Assembly (NCBI GenBank): GCA_003662205.1
Contig: QMXQ01000016.1
Coordinates: forward strand, 1 to 16,018
Direction of reading: 5' to 3'
Length of the DNA: 16,018 nucleotides
Source: Candidatus Bathyarchaeota archaeon
GTDB taxonomy: Archaea; Thermoproteota; Bathyarchaeia; TCS64
The notes beneath the pieces are model-generated. The model was not told where the DNA came from. It did no database searches and saw nothing but the letters and a program-made list of their open reading frames with translations. Below, piece after piece: positions 1-6,067 of the stretch (position 1 is its first letter; every line of letters starts with the position of its first letter). Position numbers and translations under genes: made by a program.

Positions 1-678
1 GCCATTACTATTTTTTCTCCTGAGGGTCGTCTCTACCAGGTTGAGTACGCGCTGGAGCTGGTGAAGCGGGGCGCCCCCATCGTCGGCGTCTCCAGCCCCG
101 GGGGCGCCGTGCTGGCGGCCAACGAGACGCCCGAGAGCCGCCTCGAGGACCCCGTCTACTTCCGGAAGATATTCCAGCTAGACGACCACGTCGGCGCCGC
201 CATAGCCGGCCTCAGCAGCGACGCCCGGGTCCTCATCGGCCAGGCCCGGCTCTTCTGCCAGAGCAACAGGCTCCTCTACGACGAGGCCGTCGACATAGAG
301 GTCCTCACCCGGAGGATCGGCGACCTCGCCCAGGTCTACACCCAGCACGCCGGCGTCCGCCCCTTCGGCGTCAGCATGATCATCGCCGGCGTCGACGGCT
401 CCGGCCCCCGCGTCCTCACCACCGACCCCAGCGGCAGCTACCGGGGGTACCGGGCGACCGCCGTCGGCAGGAAGAGCGACGAGGCGAACAGGCTCCTGGA
501 GGAGCGGTACCGCGACGACCTCACCCTCGACGAGGCCGTCGCCCTCGCCGTGGAGGCCGTCGCCGCCGCCTCCGAGGGGAAGGTGACCGCGAACGTCGTC
601 AAGGCGGCCGTCATCCCCGCCGACACCCGCACCTTCAGAAGACTCACAGACCAAGAAATACAAAAACACCTAAAGTGA
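1..678 (+). CDS. psmA: 20S proteasome alpha subunit, 5' truncated
   Basis: The reading frame is open from the first base and ends at TGA 676-678, so the true start lies upstream. A GTG at 61 is in frame but cannot be the start, because the codons before it encode the family hallmark FSPEGRLYQVEYALE of proteasome alpha N-termini. That segment forms the gating region and H0 helix of the outer alpha ring. The rest matches an alpha subunit: KRGAPIVGVSSPGGAVLAA, then a long Ntn-hydrolase fold without the catalytic N-terminal Thr of beta subunits. Seven alpha subunits cap the beta chambers and admit substrates delivered by PAN or Cdc48 ATPases in the cytoplasm. It is the first visible gene of the exosome superoperon and stops 12 nt before SBDS. 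The C-terminus (KHLK) lacks an obvious HbYX-type tail, as expected for the ring rather than the ATPase. Confidence 0.96.
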   Translation, partial: AITIFSPEGRLYQVEYALELVKRGAPIVGVSSPGGAVLAANETPESRLEDPVYFRKIFQLDDHVGAAIAGLSSDARVLIGQARLFCQSNRLLYDEAVDIEVLTRRIGDLAQVYTQHAGVRPFGVSMIIAGVDGSGPRVLTTDPSGSYRGYRATAVGRKSDEANRLLEERYRDDLTLDEAVALAVEAVAAASEGKVTANVVKAAVIPADTRTFRRLTDQEIQKHLK

Positions 679-690
679 GAAGGCCCGGCG

Positions 691-1383
691 ATGAGTGATA
701 AGTTCACGCTGGTCAGGTACGCTCACGCGGGGGAGAAGTTCGAGATCCTCGTGGATCCGGAGAAGGGGTTGGCCTACAAGCGGGGAGAGCTCGGCGACGT
801 CTCCGCGGCCCTCGTCATCGACACCATCTTCACCGACGCCCGTAAGGGGGAGAAGGCGTCGAGGGAGAAGCTGGAGGCCGTCTTCGGCACCAGCGACCCG
901 CTGAAGGTGGCGGAGGTCATGTTCGAGAGGGGGGTCTTCCAGCTTACAGCTCAGCAGCGGAAGGCGATGACGGAGCAGAAGCGGAGGCAGATCGTGAGCA
1001 TCATCTCGCGCACCTACGTCGACCCGAGGACGAAGCTCCCTCATCCCCCGACTCGGATTGAGAACGCGCTGAAGGAGGCCCACGTCTCCATCGACCCCTT
1101 CAGGGACGCGGAGGAGCAGGTGAAGGAGGTCGTCAAGGCGCTGAGGCCCATCCTCCCGCTGAGCATGGAGAGCGTGGAGCTCGCGGTGAGGATCCCGCCG
1201 GAGCACGCCTCGAAGGCGTATGGGATCGTGAAGAGCCTCGGCGAGATCAAGCGGGACGAGTGGCAGTCTGACGGCTCGTGGATAGCGGTGGTCGTCGTCC
1301 CGGCCGCGATGCAGGTCGAGCTCCTCGACAGGCTCGGGAAGGCGACCCAGGGGAACCTCCAGACCAAGATATTGAAAGGATAG
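691..1383 (+). CDS. SBDS family ribosome maturation protein
   Basis: A 230-residue protein, the usual length for archaeal SBDS. The N-terminal domain begins FTLVRYAHAGEKFEILVDP (about residues 5-23). The central domain carries the very conserved DPRTKLPHPPTRIENAL (about 111-127), and a ferredoxin-like C-terminal domain follows (about 160-230). In eukaryotes SBDS works with the EF-2-like GTPase EFL1 to release eIF6 from the large ribosomal subunit. In archaea it is thought to act in 50S maturation, possibly with EF-2, and it co-occurs with exosome genes. ATG 691 is chosen because it gives the standard N-terminus. The Shine-Dalgarno match before it is weak (gagaagg near 677), and the gene probably shares the psmA transcript. 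Confidence 0.96.
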   Translation: MSDKFTLVRYAHAGEKFEILVDPEKGLAYKRGELGDVSAALVIDTIFTDARKGEKASREKLEAVFGTSDPLKVAEVMFERGVFQLTAQQRKAMTEQKRRQIVSIISRTYVDPRTKLPHPPTRIENALKEAHVSIDPFRDAEEQVKEVVKALRPILPLSMESVELAVRIPPEHASKAYGIVKSLGEIKRDEWQSDGSWIAVVVVPAAMQVELLDRLGKATQGNLQTKILKG

Positions 1384-1396
1384 CTGGGATGGATCA

Positions 1397-2089
1397 TTGT
1401 CAGCTCATTTTGAGAACAGGGACCTCGTGATACCCGGGGATATCCTCTACGAGGGGAGGATCCGGACGGGGGACAACACGTATCGCGCCCAGGGGAAGGT
1501 CTGCGCCACCAGGATCGGCCTGGTGGAGTACGGCAGGGGGATCGTCTCCGTCATCGCCCTCGAGGCGGGCTACAACCCCCTCGTCGGCGACCTAGTCATA
1601 GGGAAGGTCGTGGACATCGACCTGGGCTTCTGGGTCGTTGATATAGACGCCCCCGCGGCGGCCATCCTCAACGTCCCGGACGCCATCGACGCCCCCTTCA
1701 GGCCGGACCTTGTGATGCCCGACATCCTGGATGTGGGGGACACCATCGTGGCCAAGGTCGTCGACCTAGACCGCAGGAGGACGCCCATCCTCTCGATCCT
1801 GGGGCGGGATCTGGGGAAGGTGGAGGAGGGGTTCATCATCAGGATCACGCCCTCCAAGATCCCGAGGCTTATAGGGAAGAAGGGCTCGATGGTTAACATG
1901 ATCCTGAAGGAGACAGGCTGCAGGATCGTCATCGGGCAGAACGGGCGGATCCTCATCCACGGGAGGACCCGGAAACAGGAGGAGATCGTAGTCAACGTCG
2001 TTGACAAGATAGAGAGGGAGGCCCACACATCGGGCCTGACGAACAGGATCCAGGAGTATATTAAGAGTTTGAAGGAGGAACCGAATTGA
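1397..2089 (+). CDS. rrp4: Exosome complex RNA-binding cap subunit Rrp4
   Basis: A 230-residue protein with the three-part Rrp4 architecture: N-terminal domain about 1-58 (NRDLVIPGDILYEGRIRTGD), S1 RNA-binding domain about 64-138, and KH domain about 146-205 with the GxxG-type loop IGKKGS. It forms the RNA-binding cap on the Rrp41-Rrp42 hexamer and guides substrates into the 3'-5' degradation and tailing chamber. The start is TTG 1397, 13 nt after the SBDS stop, with a GGGAT-like site just upstream. The ATG at 1389 is in another frame. The stop TGA 2087-2089 overlaps the rrp41 start, implying translational coupling. Confidence 0.96.
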   Translation: MSAHFENRDLVIPGDILYEGRIRTGDNTYRAQGKVCATRIGLVEYGRGIVSVIALEAGYNPLVGDLVIGKVVDIDLGFWVVDIDAPAAAILNVPDAIDAPFRPDLVMPDILDVGDTIVAKVVDLDRRRTPILSILGRDLGKVEEGFIIRITPSKIPRLIGKKGSMVNMILKETGCRIVIGQNGRILIHGRTRKQEEIVVNVVDKIEREAHTSGLTNRIQEYIKSLKEEPN

Positions 2090-2808
2090 GTCCGAGAAAG
2101 AAGAAAACGAAATGGGAGAGGATAGACGGAAGGGAGTGGAATGAGCTCAGGCCGATAAGGATCGAGAGCGGCGTCCTTCCGAACGCCGACGGCTCGGCGT
2201 ACATCGAGATGGGCAGGAACAAGATCATCGCCGGGGTCTTCGGCCCGAAGGAGATGCATCCGAAGCACCTCGCTAAGCCGCACATGGCGGTGCTGAGGTG
2301 CAGGTATCACATGGCGCCTTTCTCCGTCGACCCCCGCAGGTCGCCCGCCCCGTCTAGGCGCGACAACGAGATAAGCATGGTGATGAGGTACGCGCTAGAG
2401 CCCGCCATCTTCCTAGAGCGCTATCCACGGTCTTCCATAGACGTCTACACCGAGGTGCTACAGGCGGACGGCGGGACGCGATGCGCATGCATCAACGCCG
2501 CCACCGTCGCCCTCGTCGACGCGGGCATCCCCATGAGGGACCTCGTGGCCGCCTGCGCCGCCGGAAAGATCGACGGCAGACTCATCCTGGACCTCGGCGA
2601 CTACGAGGACAAAAAGGGCCAAGCGGACGTGCCCCTGGCGTACATGCCCAAGCTGGACAAGGTTACGCTTCTCCAGATGGACGGCACCCTATCGACGGAG
2701 GAGATGGAGGAGTGCGTGGGCCTCGCCATCGAGGGATGTAAGCAGATCTACGAGATGCAGCGGGAGGCGCTGAAGAAGAAGTACGGCATCGAGAAGGAGG
2801 AGCCGTGA
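2086..2808 (+). CDS. rrp41: Exosome catalytic subunit Rrp41 (RNase PH fold)
   Basis: A 240-residue RNase PH-family protein. It carries the substrate-binding arginines in DPRRSPAPSRRDNE (about 82-95), the phosphate-binding GGTR (129-132), and the acidic active-site stretch GDYEDKKGQADVPLAYMP with Asp175 and Asp181, where catalytic aspartates lie in archaeal Rrp41. With Rrp42 it forms the hexameric ring that degrades RNA phosphorolytically from the 3' end and can add A-rich tails. The start is TTG 2086, overlapping the rrp4 stop by 4 nt (TTGA). A clear GGAGG near 2074-2078 sits at suitable spacing, which fixes the start. All expected catalytic residues are present, so the enzyme looks active. 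Confidence 0.97.
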   Translation: MSPRKKKTKWERIDGREWNELRPIRIESGVLPNADGSAYIEMGRNKIIAGVFGPKEMHPKHLAKPHMAVLRCRYHMAPFSVDPRRSPAPSRRDNEISMVMRYALEPAIFLERYPRSSIDVYTEVLQADGGTRCACINAATVALVDAGIPMRDLVAACAAGKIDGRLILDLGDYEDKKGQADVPLAYMPKLDKVTLLQMDGTLSTEEMEECVGLAIEGCKQIYEMQREALKKKYGIEKEEP

Positions 2809-3614
2809 TGTCCAGCAGATATGGTATAATACCCCGGCTCAAGCGGAAGAAGATCCAGGAGACCCTCGCGACGGGGAAGCGCATGGACGGGCGGGGGCTG
2901 GGAGACTACCGCGAGATCTCGATACGGACGGGTATCATCGAGAAGGCGGAGGGGTCGGCCGAGGTCTACCTAGGGGAGACCCGGGTGCTCGTGGGGATCA
3001 AGATCGGCGTCGGCGCGCCCTTCGAGGACACGCCGGATGAGGGGGTCCTCGTCTGCAACGCCGAGTTCGTCCCCGTCGCCTCGCCCGCCTTCGAGCCCGG
3101 GCCGCCGGATGAGAAGTCCATCGAGCTCGCGAGGGTCGTCGACAGGGGGCTGAGGTCCGCCGAGGTCGTCGACTTCTCCAAGCTCTGCATCATCCCGGGG
3201 AAGAAGGTCTACGTCGTCCACGTCGACCTCTACATCCTCAACCACGCGGGCAACCTCATCGACGCCTCCGCCGTCGCCGCCCTGGCGGCCCTGAGGGGCG
3301 CGATGAAGCCTGTGTACAAGATCGAGGACGACGAGGCGGTTCTCACCGAGAAGAAGGAGCCCCTGAAGGTGCGGAAGCTGCCGGTGGCGGTGACGATAGC
3401 GAAGATCGGCGAGAGCTTCGTCGTCGACCCGTCCGCCGACGAGGAGGAGGTGATGGACGCGAGGCTGACGGTGACCGTCGACGACGACGGGAACATCTGC
3501 ACCCTCCAGAAGAGCGGCTCCGAGGGGCTGACCCTGGACGAGATCAAGAAAGCCATAAATATCGCTGTGGAGAAGGCGCCCGAGATCAGGGCTAAGATCA
3601 CGGGGAGCGAGTGA
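2808..3614 (+). CDS. rrp42: Exosome non-catalytic ring subunit Rrp42
   Basis: A 268-residue RNase PH-fold protein that opens with the diagnostic GKRMDGRGLGDYREISIRTG and GSAEVYLGETRVLVGIK. Archaeal Rrp42 pairs with Rrp41. It contributes to ring assembly and RNA binding but lacks the catalytic acidic motif, and none is visible here. ATG 2808 shares its A with the rrp41 TGA (TGATG overlap) and lies 7 nt after GGAGG at 2796-2800. The alternative GTG at 2805 would leave only 4 nt of spacing and adds one residue. It is the third exosome subunit in the operon. Csl4 and DnaG are not in the window. Confidence 0.96.
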   Translation: MSSRYGIIPRLKRKKIQETLATGKRMDGRGLGDYREISIRTGIIEKAEGSAEVYLGETRVLVGIKIGVGAPFEDTPDEGVLVCNAEFVPVASPAFEPGPPDEKSIELARVVDRGLRSAEVVDFSKLCIIPGKKVYVVHVDLYILNHAGNLIDASAVAALAALRGAMKPVYKIEDDEAVLTEKKEPLKVRKLPVAVTIAKIGESFVVDPSADEEEVMDARLTVTVDDDGNICTLQKSGSEGLTLDEIKKAINIAVEKAPEIRAKITGSE

Positions 3615-3862
3615 TGGTCAAGAGAAGGAAGAAGAGCTACGGCCTCAGGCTGAGGACCCGGGGCGGCGCCTCCTTGAGGAAGCGGTGGACCCGGGTCGTG
3701 AGCGGCATGAGGGCTCCCCACAAGTGCCCCAACTGCACCAGCAGGTCCGTGAGGCGGGAGAGCATCGGCATCTGGAGCTGCGTCAAGTGCGGATACCGCT
3801 TCGCGGGGGGCGCGTACCAGCCGGCGACCAAGCTCGGACAGACCTCCATGCGAGCCCGCTGA
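3614..3862 (+). CDS. rpl37ae: Ribosomal protein L37Ae (eL43)
   Basis: An 82-residue basic protein. An N-terminal RRKKSYGLRLRTRGGASLRKRW tract is followed by a C4 zinc ribbon with Cys38, Cys41, Cys56 and Cys59 (CPNC and CVKCGY), then the conserved tail GGAYQP. This is the standard L37Ae/eL43 of the archaeal large ribosomal subunit. The start ATG 3614 overlaps the rrp42 stop (TGATG), with GGGGAG just upstream. A GTG at 3611 would add one residue. In many archaea rpoP follows this gene. Here only 58 nt separate it from pcc1, so rpoP is absent at this spot. Confidence 0.96.
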   Translation: MVKRRKKSYGLRLRTRGGASLRKRWTRVVSGMRAPHKCPNCTSRSVRRESIGIWSCVKCGYRFAGGAYQPATKLGQTSMRAR

Positions 3863-3869
3863 GCACCCC

Positions 3870-3889
3870 TTTTTCCCGATCCTGTTTTT
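3870..3889 (+). terminator. Twin T-tracts after rpl37Ae
   Basis: Two runs of five T (3870-3874 and 3885-3889) lie in the 58-nt gap between rpl37Ae and pcc1, in otherwise GC-rich DNA. Archaeal RNA polymerase can terminate on coding-strand T-runs without a hairpin, so the ribosomal and exosome transcript may partly end here. pcc1 has no obvious TATA of its own in the gap, so complete termination seems unlikely. Partial attenuation is my inference. Confidence 0.45.
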
Positions 3890-3920
3890 CTCTCAACCCG
3901 GTGCTGGAGGCTGAGGACCG

Positions 3921-4184
3921 TTGAAGGTGGATTCCCTGAGCGTGTCGGCGGACGCCGAGGTCAGAGTTGAGGCGTCTGAGGAGCTGGTGAACATCCTCCT
4001 GGGCGCCCTCCAGCCCGAGGCTGAGCGGCCCTCCTCGCCCCGGTCCAGGGTCTCGATGGAGGCTGAGGGGCGGTGGCTCATCATGCGGATCAATGCCTCC
4101 GACATCGCGGCGCTGAGGGCCGCCCTGAACAGCTACCTCAGGTGGGCGGCGGCCGTCCTCGACGTCGTGGACAGGGTGCGGTGA
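3921..4184 (+). CDS. pcc1: KEOPS complex subunit Pcc1
   Basis: An 87-residue alpha/beta protein matching the Pcc1 fold: a beta strand, then a helix with EELVNILLGALQPEAE, a central strand RSRVSMEAEGRWLIMRINASDI, and a final helix AALRAALNSYLRWAAAVLDVVD. The size and pattern (LQPE and NSYLRW, hydrophobic C-terminal helix) are typical. Pcc1 dimers hold together the KEOPS complex with Kae1, Bud32 and Cgi121. That complex makes the universal t6A37 modification on ANN-decoding tRNAs. The start chosen is TTG 3921, with GGAGG about 10 nt upstream. GTG 3927 is possible and would remove two residues. Its position after L37Ae is common in archaea. The 3' end faces the minus-strand gene of the AT-rich island, 15 nt away. 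Confidence 0.85.
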   Translation: MKVDSLSVSADAEVRVEASEELVNILLGALQPEAERPSSPRSRVSMEAEGRWLIMRINASDIAALRAALNSYLRWAAAVLDVVDRVR

Positions 4185-4199
4185 CCCGCTCCCGACAAT

Positions 4200-4703
4200 T
4201 CATTTCTGATCATTATCAGAAACGCGTGGAAAATGCCATCCTCTTTCGGCATCATAATAAATAGGGAGCATATTTTCTACATCACTAACTTTGAGTTTGC
4301 TTTCCTCAAGGAATGCGGGAAGAGCATCTAACGCTCTTCTAACCACATTCTTATCATCTGTGGAAATAAATCCAAGGAGATAAGAATCTTTAGATACAGG
4401 AATCTTAAGGAGAATCCATGGATTCAAACCGTTCTTCTTTTTATGGAATAACTTAATAACACCCTTTTTAACTAAATCATATGTATCTTCACCCATTTTT
4501 TGAAAAACACCAAACAAAAAACCCTGCACTGCAAGTCCAACAACAAATAATAAACAAATCATCACATCTGGTGGAACACTCACTCCCTTTTTAAAGAGAG
4601 TAGTGTCAGCAGAGACCTCAAAACCTAAATCCTCAAACTCACTAACTATAACATCCAATTCCTCTTTAGAATAATCCCCTGTAGCACTAATTTCAATTTT
4701 CAA
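4200..4703 (-). CDS. Unrecognised AT-rich membrane protein
   Basis: I do not recognise this 167-residue protein. An N-terminal acidic segment (KIEISATGDYSKEELDVIVSEF, about 2-23) suggests a small alpha/beta domain. Residues about 48-66 (VMICLLFVVGLAVQGFLFG) form one hydrophobic, probably membrane-spanning, helix. It is followed by a basic patch (KLFHKKK) and a soluble C-terminal region of about 80 residues. Codon use is AT-rich, sharply unlike the GC-rich neighbours, which points to recent acquisition. The start is TTG 4703, with weak GGGTG upstream and an AT-rich TATA-like stretch at 4738-4750. It runs against the flanking operon and converges on pcc1. The N-domain, single TM and C-domain layout resembles small membrane-linked accessory proteins of unknown role, and I assign no function. 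Confidence 0.7.
   Translation of the reverse strand: MKIEISATGDYSKEELDVIVSEFEDLGFEVSADTTLFKKGVSVPPDVMICLLFVVGLAVQGFLFGVFQKMGEDTYDLVKKGVIKLFHKKKNGLNPWILLKIPVSKDSYLLGFISTDDKNVVRRALDALPAFLEESKLKVSDVENMLPIYYDAERGWHFPRVSDNDQK
4203..4222. repeat. 8-bp inverted repeat at convergent gene ends
   Basis: TTTCTGAT (4203-4210), a CATT loop, and ATCAGAAA (4215-4222) form a perfect 8-bp stem. It overlaps the last codons of the minus-strand gene and lies 18 nt after the pcc1 stop. It may act as a bidirectional transcript end or mark the boundary of the inserted AT-rich block. It is also simply part of coding sequence, so function is uncertain. Confidence 0.45.
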
Positions 4704-4848
4704 CTAACACACCCATTCAATGATTTATTTTAACCCGTTATAAAATATTTTTGAACTCAACCACCAGACCAGCGACAGCCCGCGGCAATACAAACATCCT
4801 TTGCATGCTGCATCCCACTAAATTCAACAAAAACAGTTATACCGCTAA
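4704..4848. other. AT-rich non-coding stretch of the island
   Basis: This 145-bp stretch separates the start of the unrecognised minus-strand gene from the prefoldin promoter. I see no convincing gene, tRNA or long repeat. The sequence ATAAAATATTT at 4740-4750 is a good TATA-like element, on the minus strand for the membrane-protein gene. GC content rises again only toward 4857, so the island's right edge probably lies between about 4840 and 4870. Confidence 0.4.
4738..4750 (-). promoter_or_regulatory. TATA-like element of the island gene
   Basis: On the minus strand this reads AAATATTTTATAA. It would put a transcription start near 4712-4717, a short distance before TTG 4703. The surrounding region is AT-rich overall, so the match is less informative than in the GC-rich parts of the window. 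Confidence 0.35.
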
Positions 4849-4856
4849 CTATAAAC
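4849..4856 (+). promoter_or_regulatory. TATA-like box of pfdB
   Basis: CTATAAAC at 4849-4856 predicts transcription from about 4876-4880, just before the Shine-Dalgarno site and ATG 4887. This gives prefoldin beta its own promoter, which makes sense because the AT-rich island with an opposing gene cuts it off from the upstream operon. Confidence 0.5.
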
Positions 4857-4886
4857 ATGGGTGCGGGGTGTTTAAGGGGGAGAACC

Positions 4887-5255
4887 ATGTCGAATGTGCA
4901 GCTTCCGCCCAACATCCAGGAGCGGCTCGCGCGCCTCCAGCAGCTTCAGAGCACCCTCCAGTCGCTGCTCCTGCAGAAGCAGAGGCTCGACCTCGAGCTG
5001 AACGAGACGGAGCGGGCCCTCAAGACGCTGGAGGGCGTCTCGTCGGAGACGAAGGTCTACCGGTCCGTGGGCGCCATCCTCGTCGAGAAGAAGAGGGACG
5101 AGCTCGTCAAGGAGCTGACCGAGCGCAAGGAGTTCCTGGAGATGCGGTCCAAGGTCATAGAGAAGCAGGAGAAGAAGACCCGGGAGAGGCTGACGAGCCT
5201 GCAGCGGACGCTGCAGAAGGAGCTGAGCCAGGGGGCGGCGCCGGGCGGCCCCTGA
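4887..5255 (+). CDS. pfdB: Prefoldin subunit beta
   Basis: A 122-residue protein, close to the usual length of archaeal prefoldin beta. It is almost entirely a two-helix coiled coil (about 8-50 and 72-115) joined by a beta-hairpin region with the typical YRSVGAILVEKKRDEL (about 53-68). Four beta and two alpha subunits make the jellyfish-shaped chaperone that captures unfolded proteins and passes them to the thermosome. ATG 4887 is preferred over the in-frame ATG 4857 because GGGGGAG lies just upstream and MSNVQLPPNIQERLARLQ is the family-like N-terminus. Prefoldin beta commonly follows the exosome, L37Ae and pcc1 genes. It converges on the PAC2 gene with only 6 nt between stops. Confidence 0.93.
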   Translation: MSNVQLPPNIQERLARLQQLQSTLQSLLLQKQRLDLELNETERALKTLEGVSSETKVYRSVGAILVEKKRDELVKELTERKEFLEMRSKVIEKQEKKTRERLTSLQRTLQKELSQGAAPGGP

Positions 5256-5261
5256 GGGCGG

Positions 5262-5975
5262 CTACTTCTTCCTTCTCAATGAGCCCAGGAACCCCCGGGG
5301 CTGGGTCTTCTTCCGCCTCTCCGCCATCTGCCTCAGGGGCGTCACGTCCACGCCGAGCTTGAACATCCTGTTGAGGACCTCGATGACGGCGGCGGACCCC
5401 CCGTAGTCGACGGCGGAGACCAAGGGCGTGGGCACGAAGAGGGACGTCCAGGGGAGCCCCCTCCGCATGCACTCCTGGAGCATGCAGGCGTTCATCCCGG
5501 AGATCGCGCCCTCGCGGGTGGGCTGGACGCCGAACCGGGAGAGGTTCTCCTCGCCGGTGCCGAAGCCGAGGACCATCCTCTCCTCCGACGGGAGGAGGAA
5601 AGGCATGCCCTCGATGGAGATGAACGCCCTCGCGCCCTTCTCCGCGAGCCACTCCATCAGCTTCAGGCTGACGGGCCACTGGTTATCGTAGGATATCAGG
5701 GTCTCCGTCGTCACGAAGAGCAGGCTGTTCTTCTCGTCGCCGTATATGCGGAAGGAGTGGGTGGGGCGGCCGTCGATGAGAACCATCATCGGAGGGATGA
5801 GCTGGGAGCTGACGTAGGCCCGCTGCCTGAACCCCTTGTTGCGCACGATGTACATGACCGCCGTGCTTCCGATGAAGCCGGCGCCCGAGAACCCCAGAAC
5901 GACCGTCCTCTCACCCTTCTTCACGGGGGCGATCTCGACGATCTCGACGCCACTGCTGGCCATCTCAACGCTCAC
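5262..5975 (-). CDS. PAC2 family protein (proteasome-assembly-chaperone-like)
   Basis: A 237-residue member of the PAC2 family. It has the glycine-rich N-terminal element VVLGFSGAGFIGSTAVMYIV (about 25-44), a mid-region FISIEGMPF, and the C-terminal part MNACMLQECMRRGLPWTSLFVPTP followed by VDYGGSAAVIEVLNRMF. The eukaryotic PAC1-PAC2 chaperones guide proteasome alpha-ring assembly. Archaeal homologues include PbaA and PbaB-type proteins, though for PbaA the proteasome role is doubtful. The basic tail (GFLGSLRRKK) is notable. The start taken is GTG 5975. ATG 5963 is an alternative that removes four residues. A TATA-like box centred near 6001 would put transcription start almost on GTG 5975, suggesting a leaderless mRNA. 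The presence of psmA in the same window fits the family link but does not prove function. Confidence 0.85.
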   Translation of the reverse strand: MSVEMASSGVEIVEIAPVKKGERTVVLGFSGAGFIGSTAVMYIVRNKGFRQRAYVSSQLIPPMMVLIDGRPTHSFRIYGDEKNSLLFVTTETLISYDNQWPVSLKLMEWLAEKGARAFISIEGMPFLLPSEERMVLGFGTGEENLSRFGVQPTREGAISGMNACMLQECMRRGLPWTSLFVPTPLVSAVDYGGSAAVIEVLNRMFKLGVDVTPLRQMAERRKKTQPRGFLGSLRRKK

Positions 5976-5995
5976 GATCCTAAAGGGTGCTGAGA

Positions 5996-6030
5996 GTTAA
6001 TAAAGCGCTCCTTCGCCGCTGCCTATATCA
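5996..6030. promoter_or_regulatory. Divergent promoter pair, PAC2 / DHH genes
   Basis: Two TATA-like elements sit back to back in a 92-bp intergenic region. TTAATAAAG (5997-6005) reads as CTTTATTAA on the minus strand, about 26 bp before GTG 5975. CTATATCA (6023-6030) lies on the plus strand, about 40 bp before GTG 6068. The spacing suggests a leaderless PAC2 transcript and a short-leader DHH transcript carrying GGTGAGG. Confidence 0.5.
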
Positions 6031-6067
6031 ACCCCCGGCGCCTACAGTGAGGTGAGGCTGTGCCACC

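Noticed and set aside
4750..4856. Possible tRNA fragment or attachment site at the right side of the island
   Set aside because: No T-loop GGTTCAA-type sequence or acceptor pairing could be found, and no direct repeat matches the left edge.
4751..5362. Plus-strand frame running from the island through prefoldin and beyond
   Set aside because: The second half is Ala/Arg/Gly-rich out-of-frame reading of pfdB and the PAC2 gene. The first half has no ribosome binding site and no recognisable domain.
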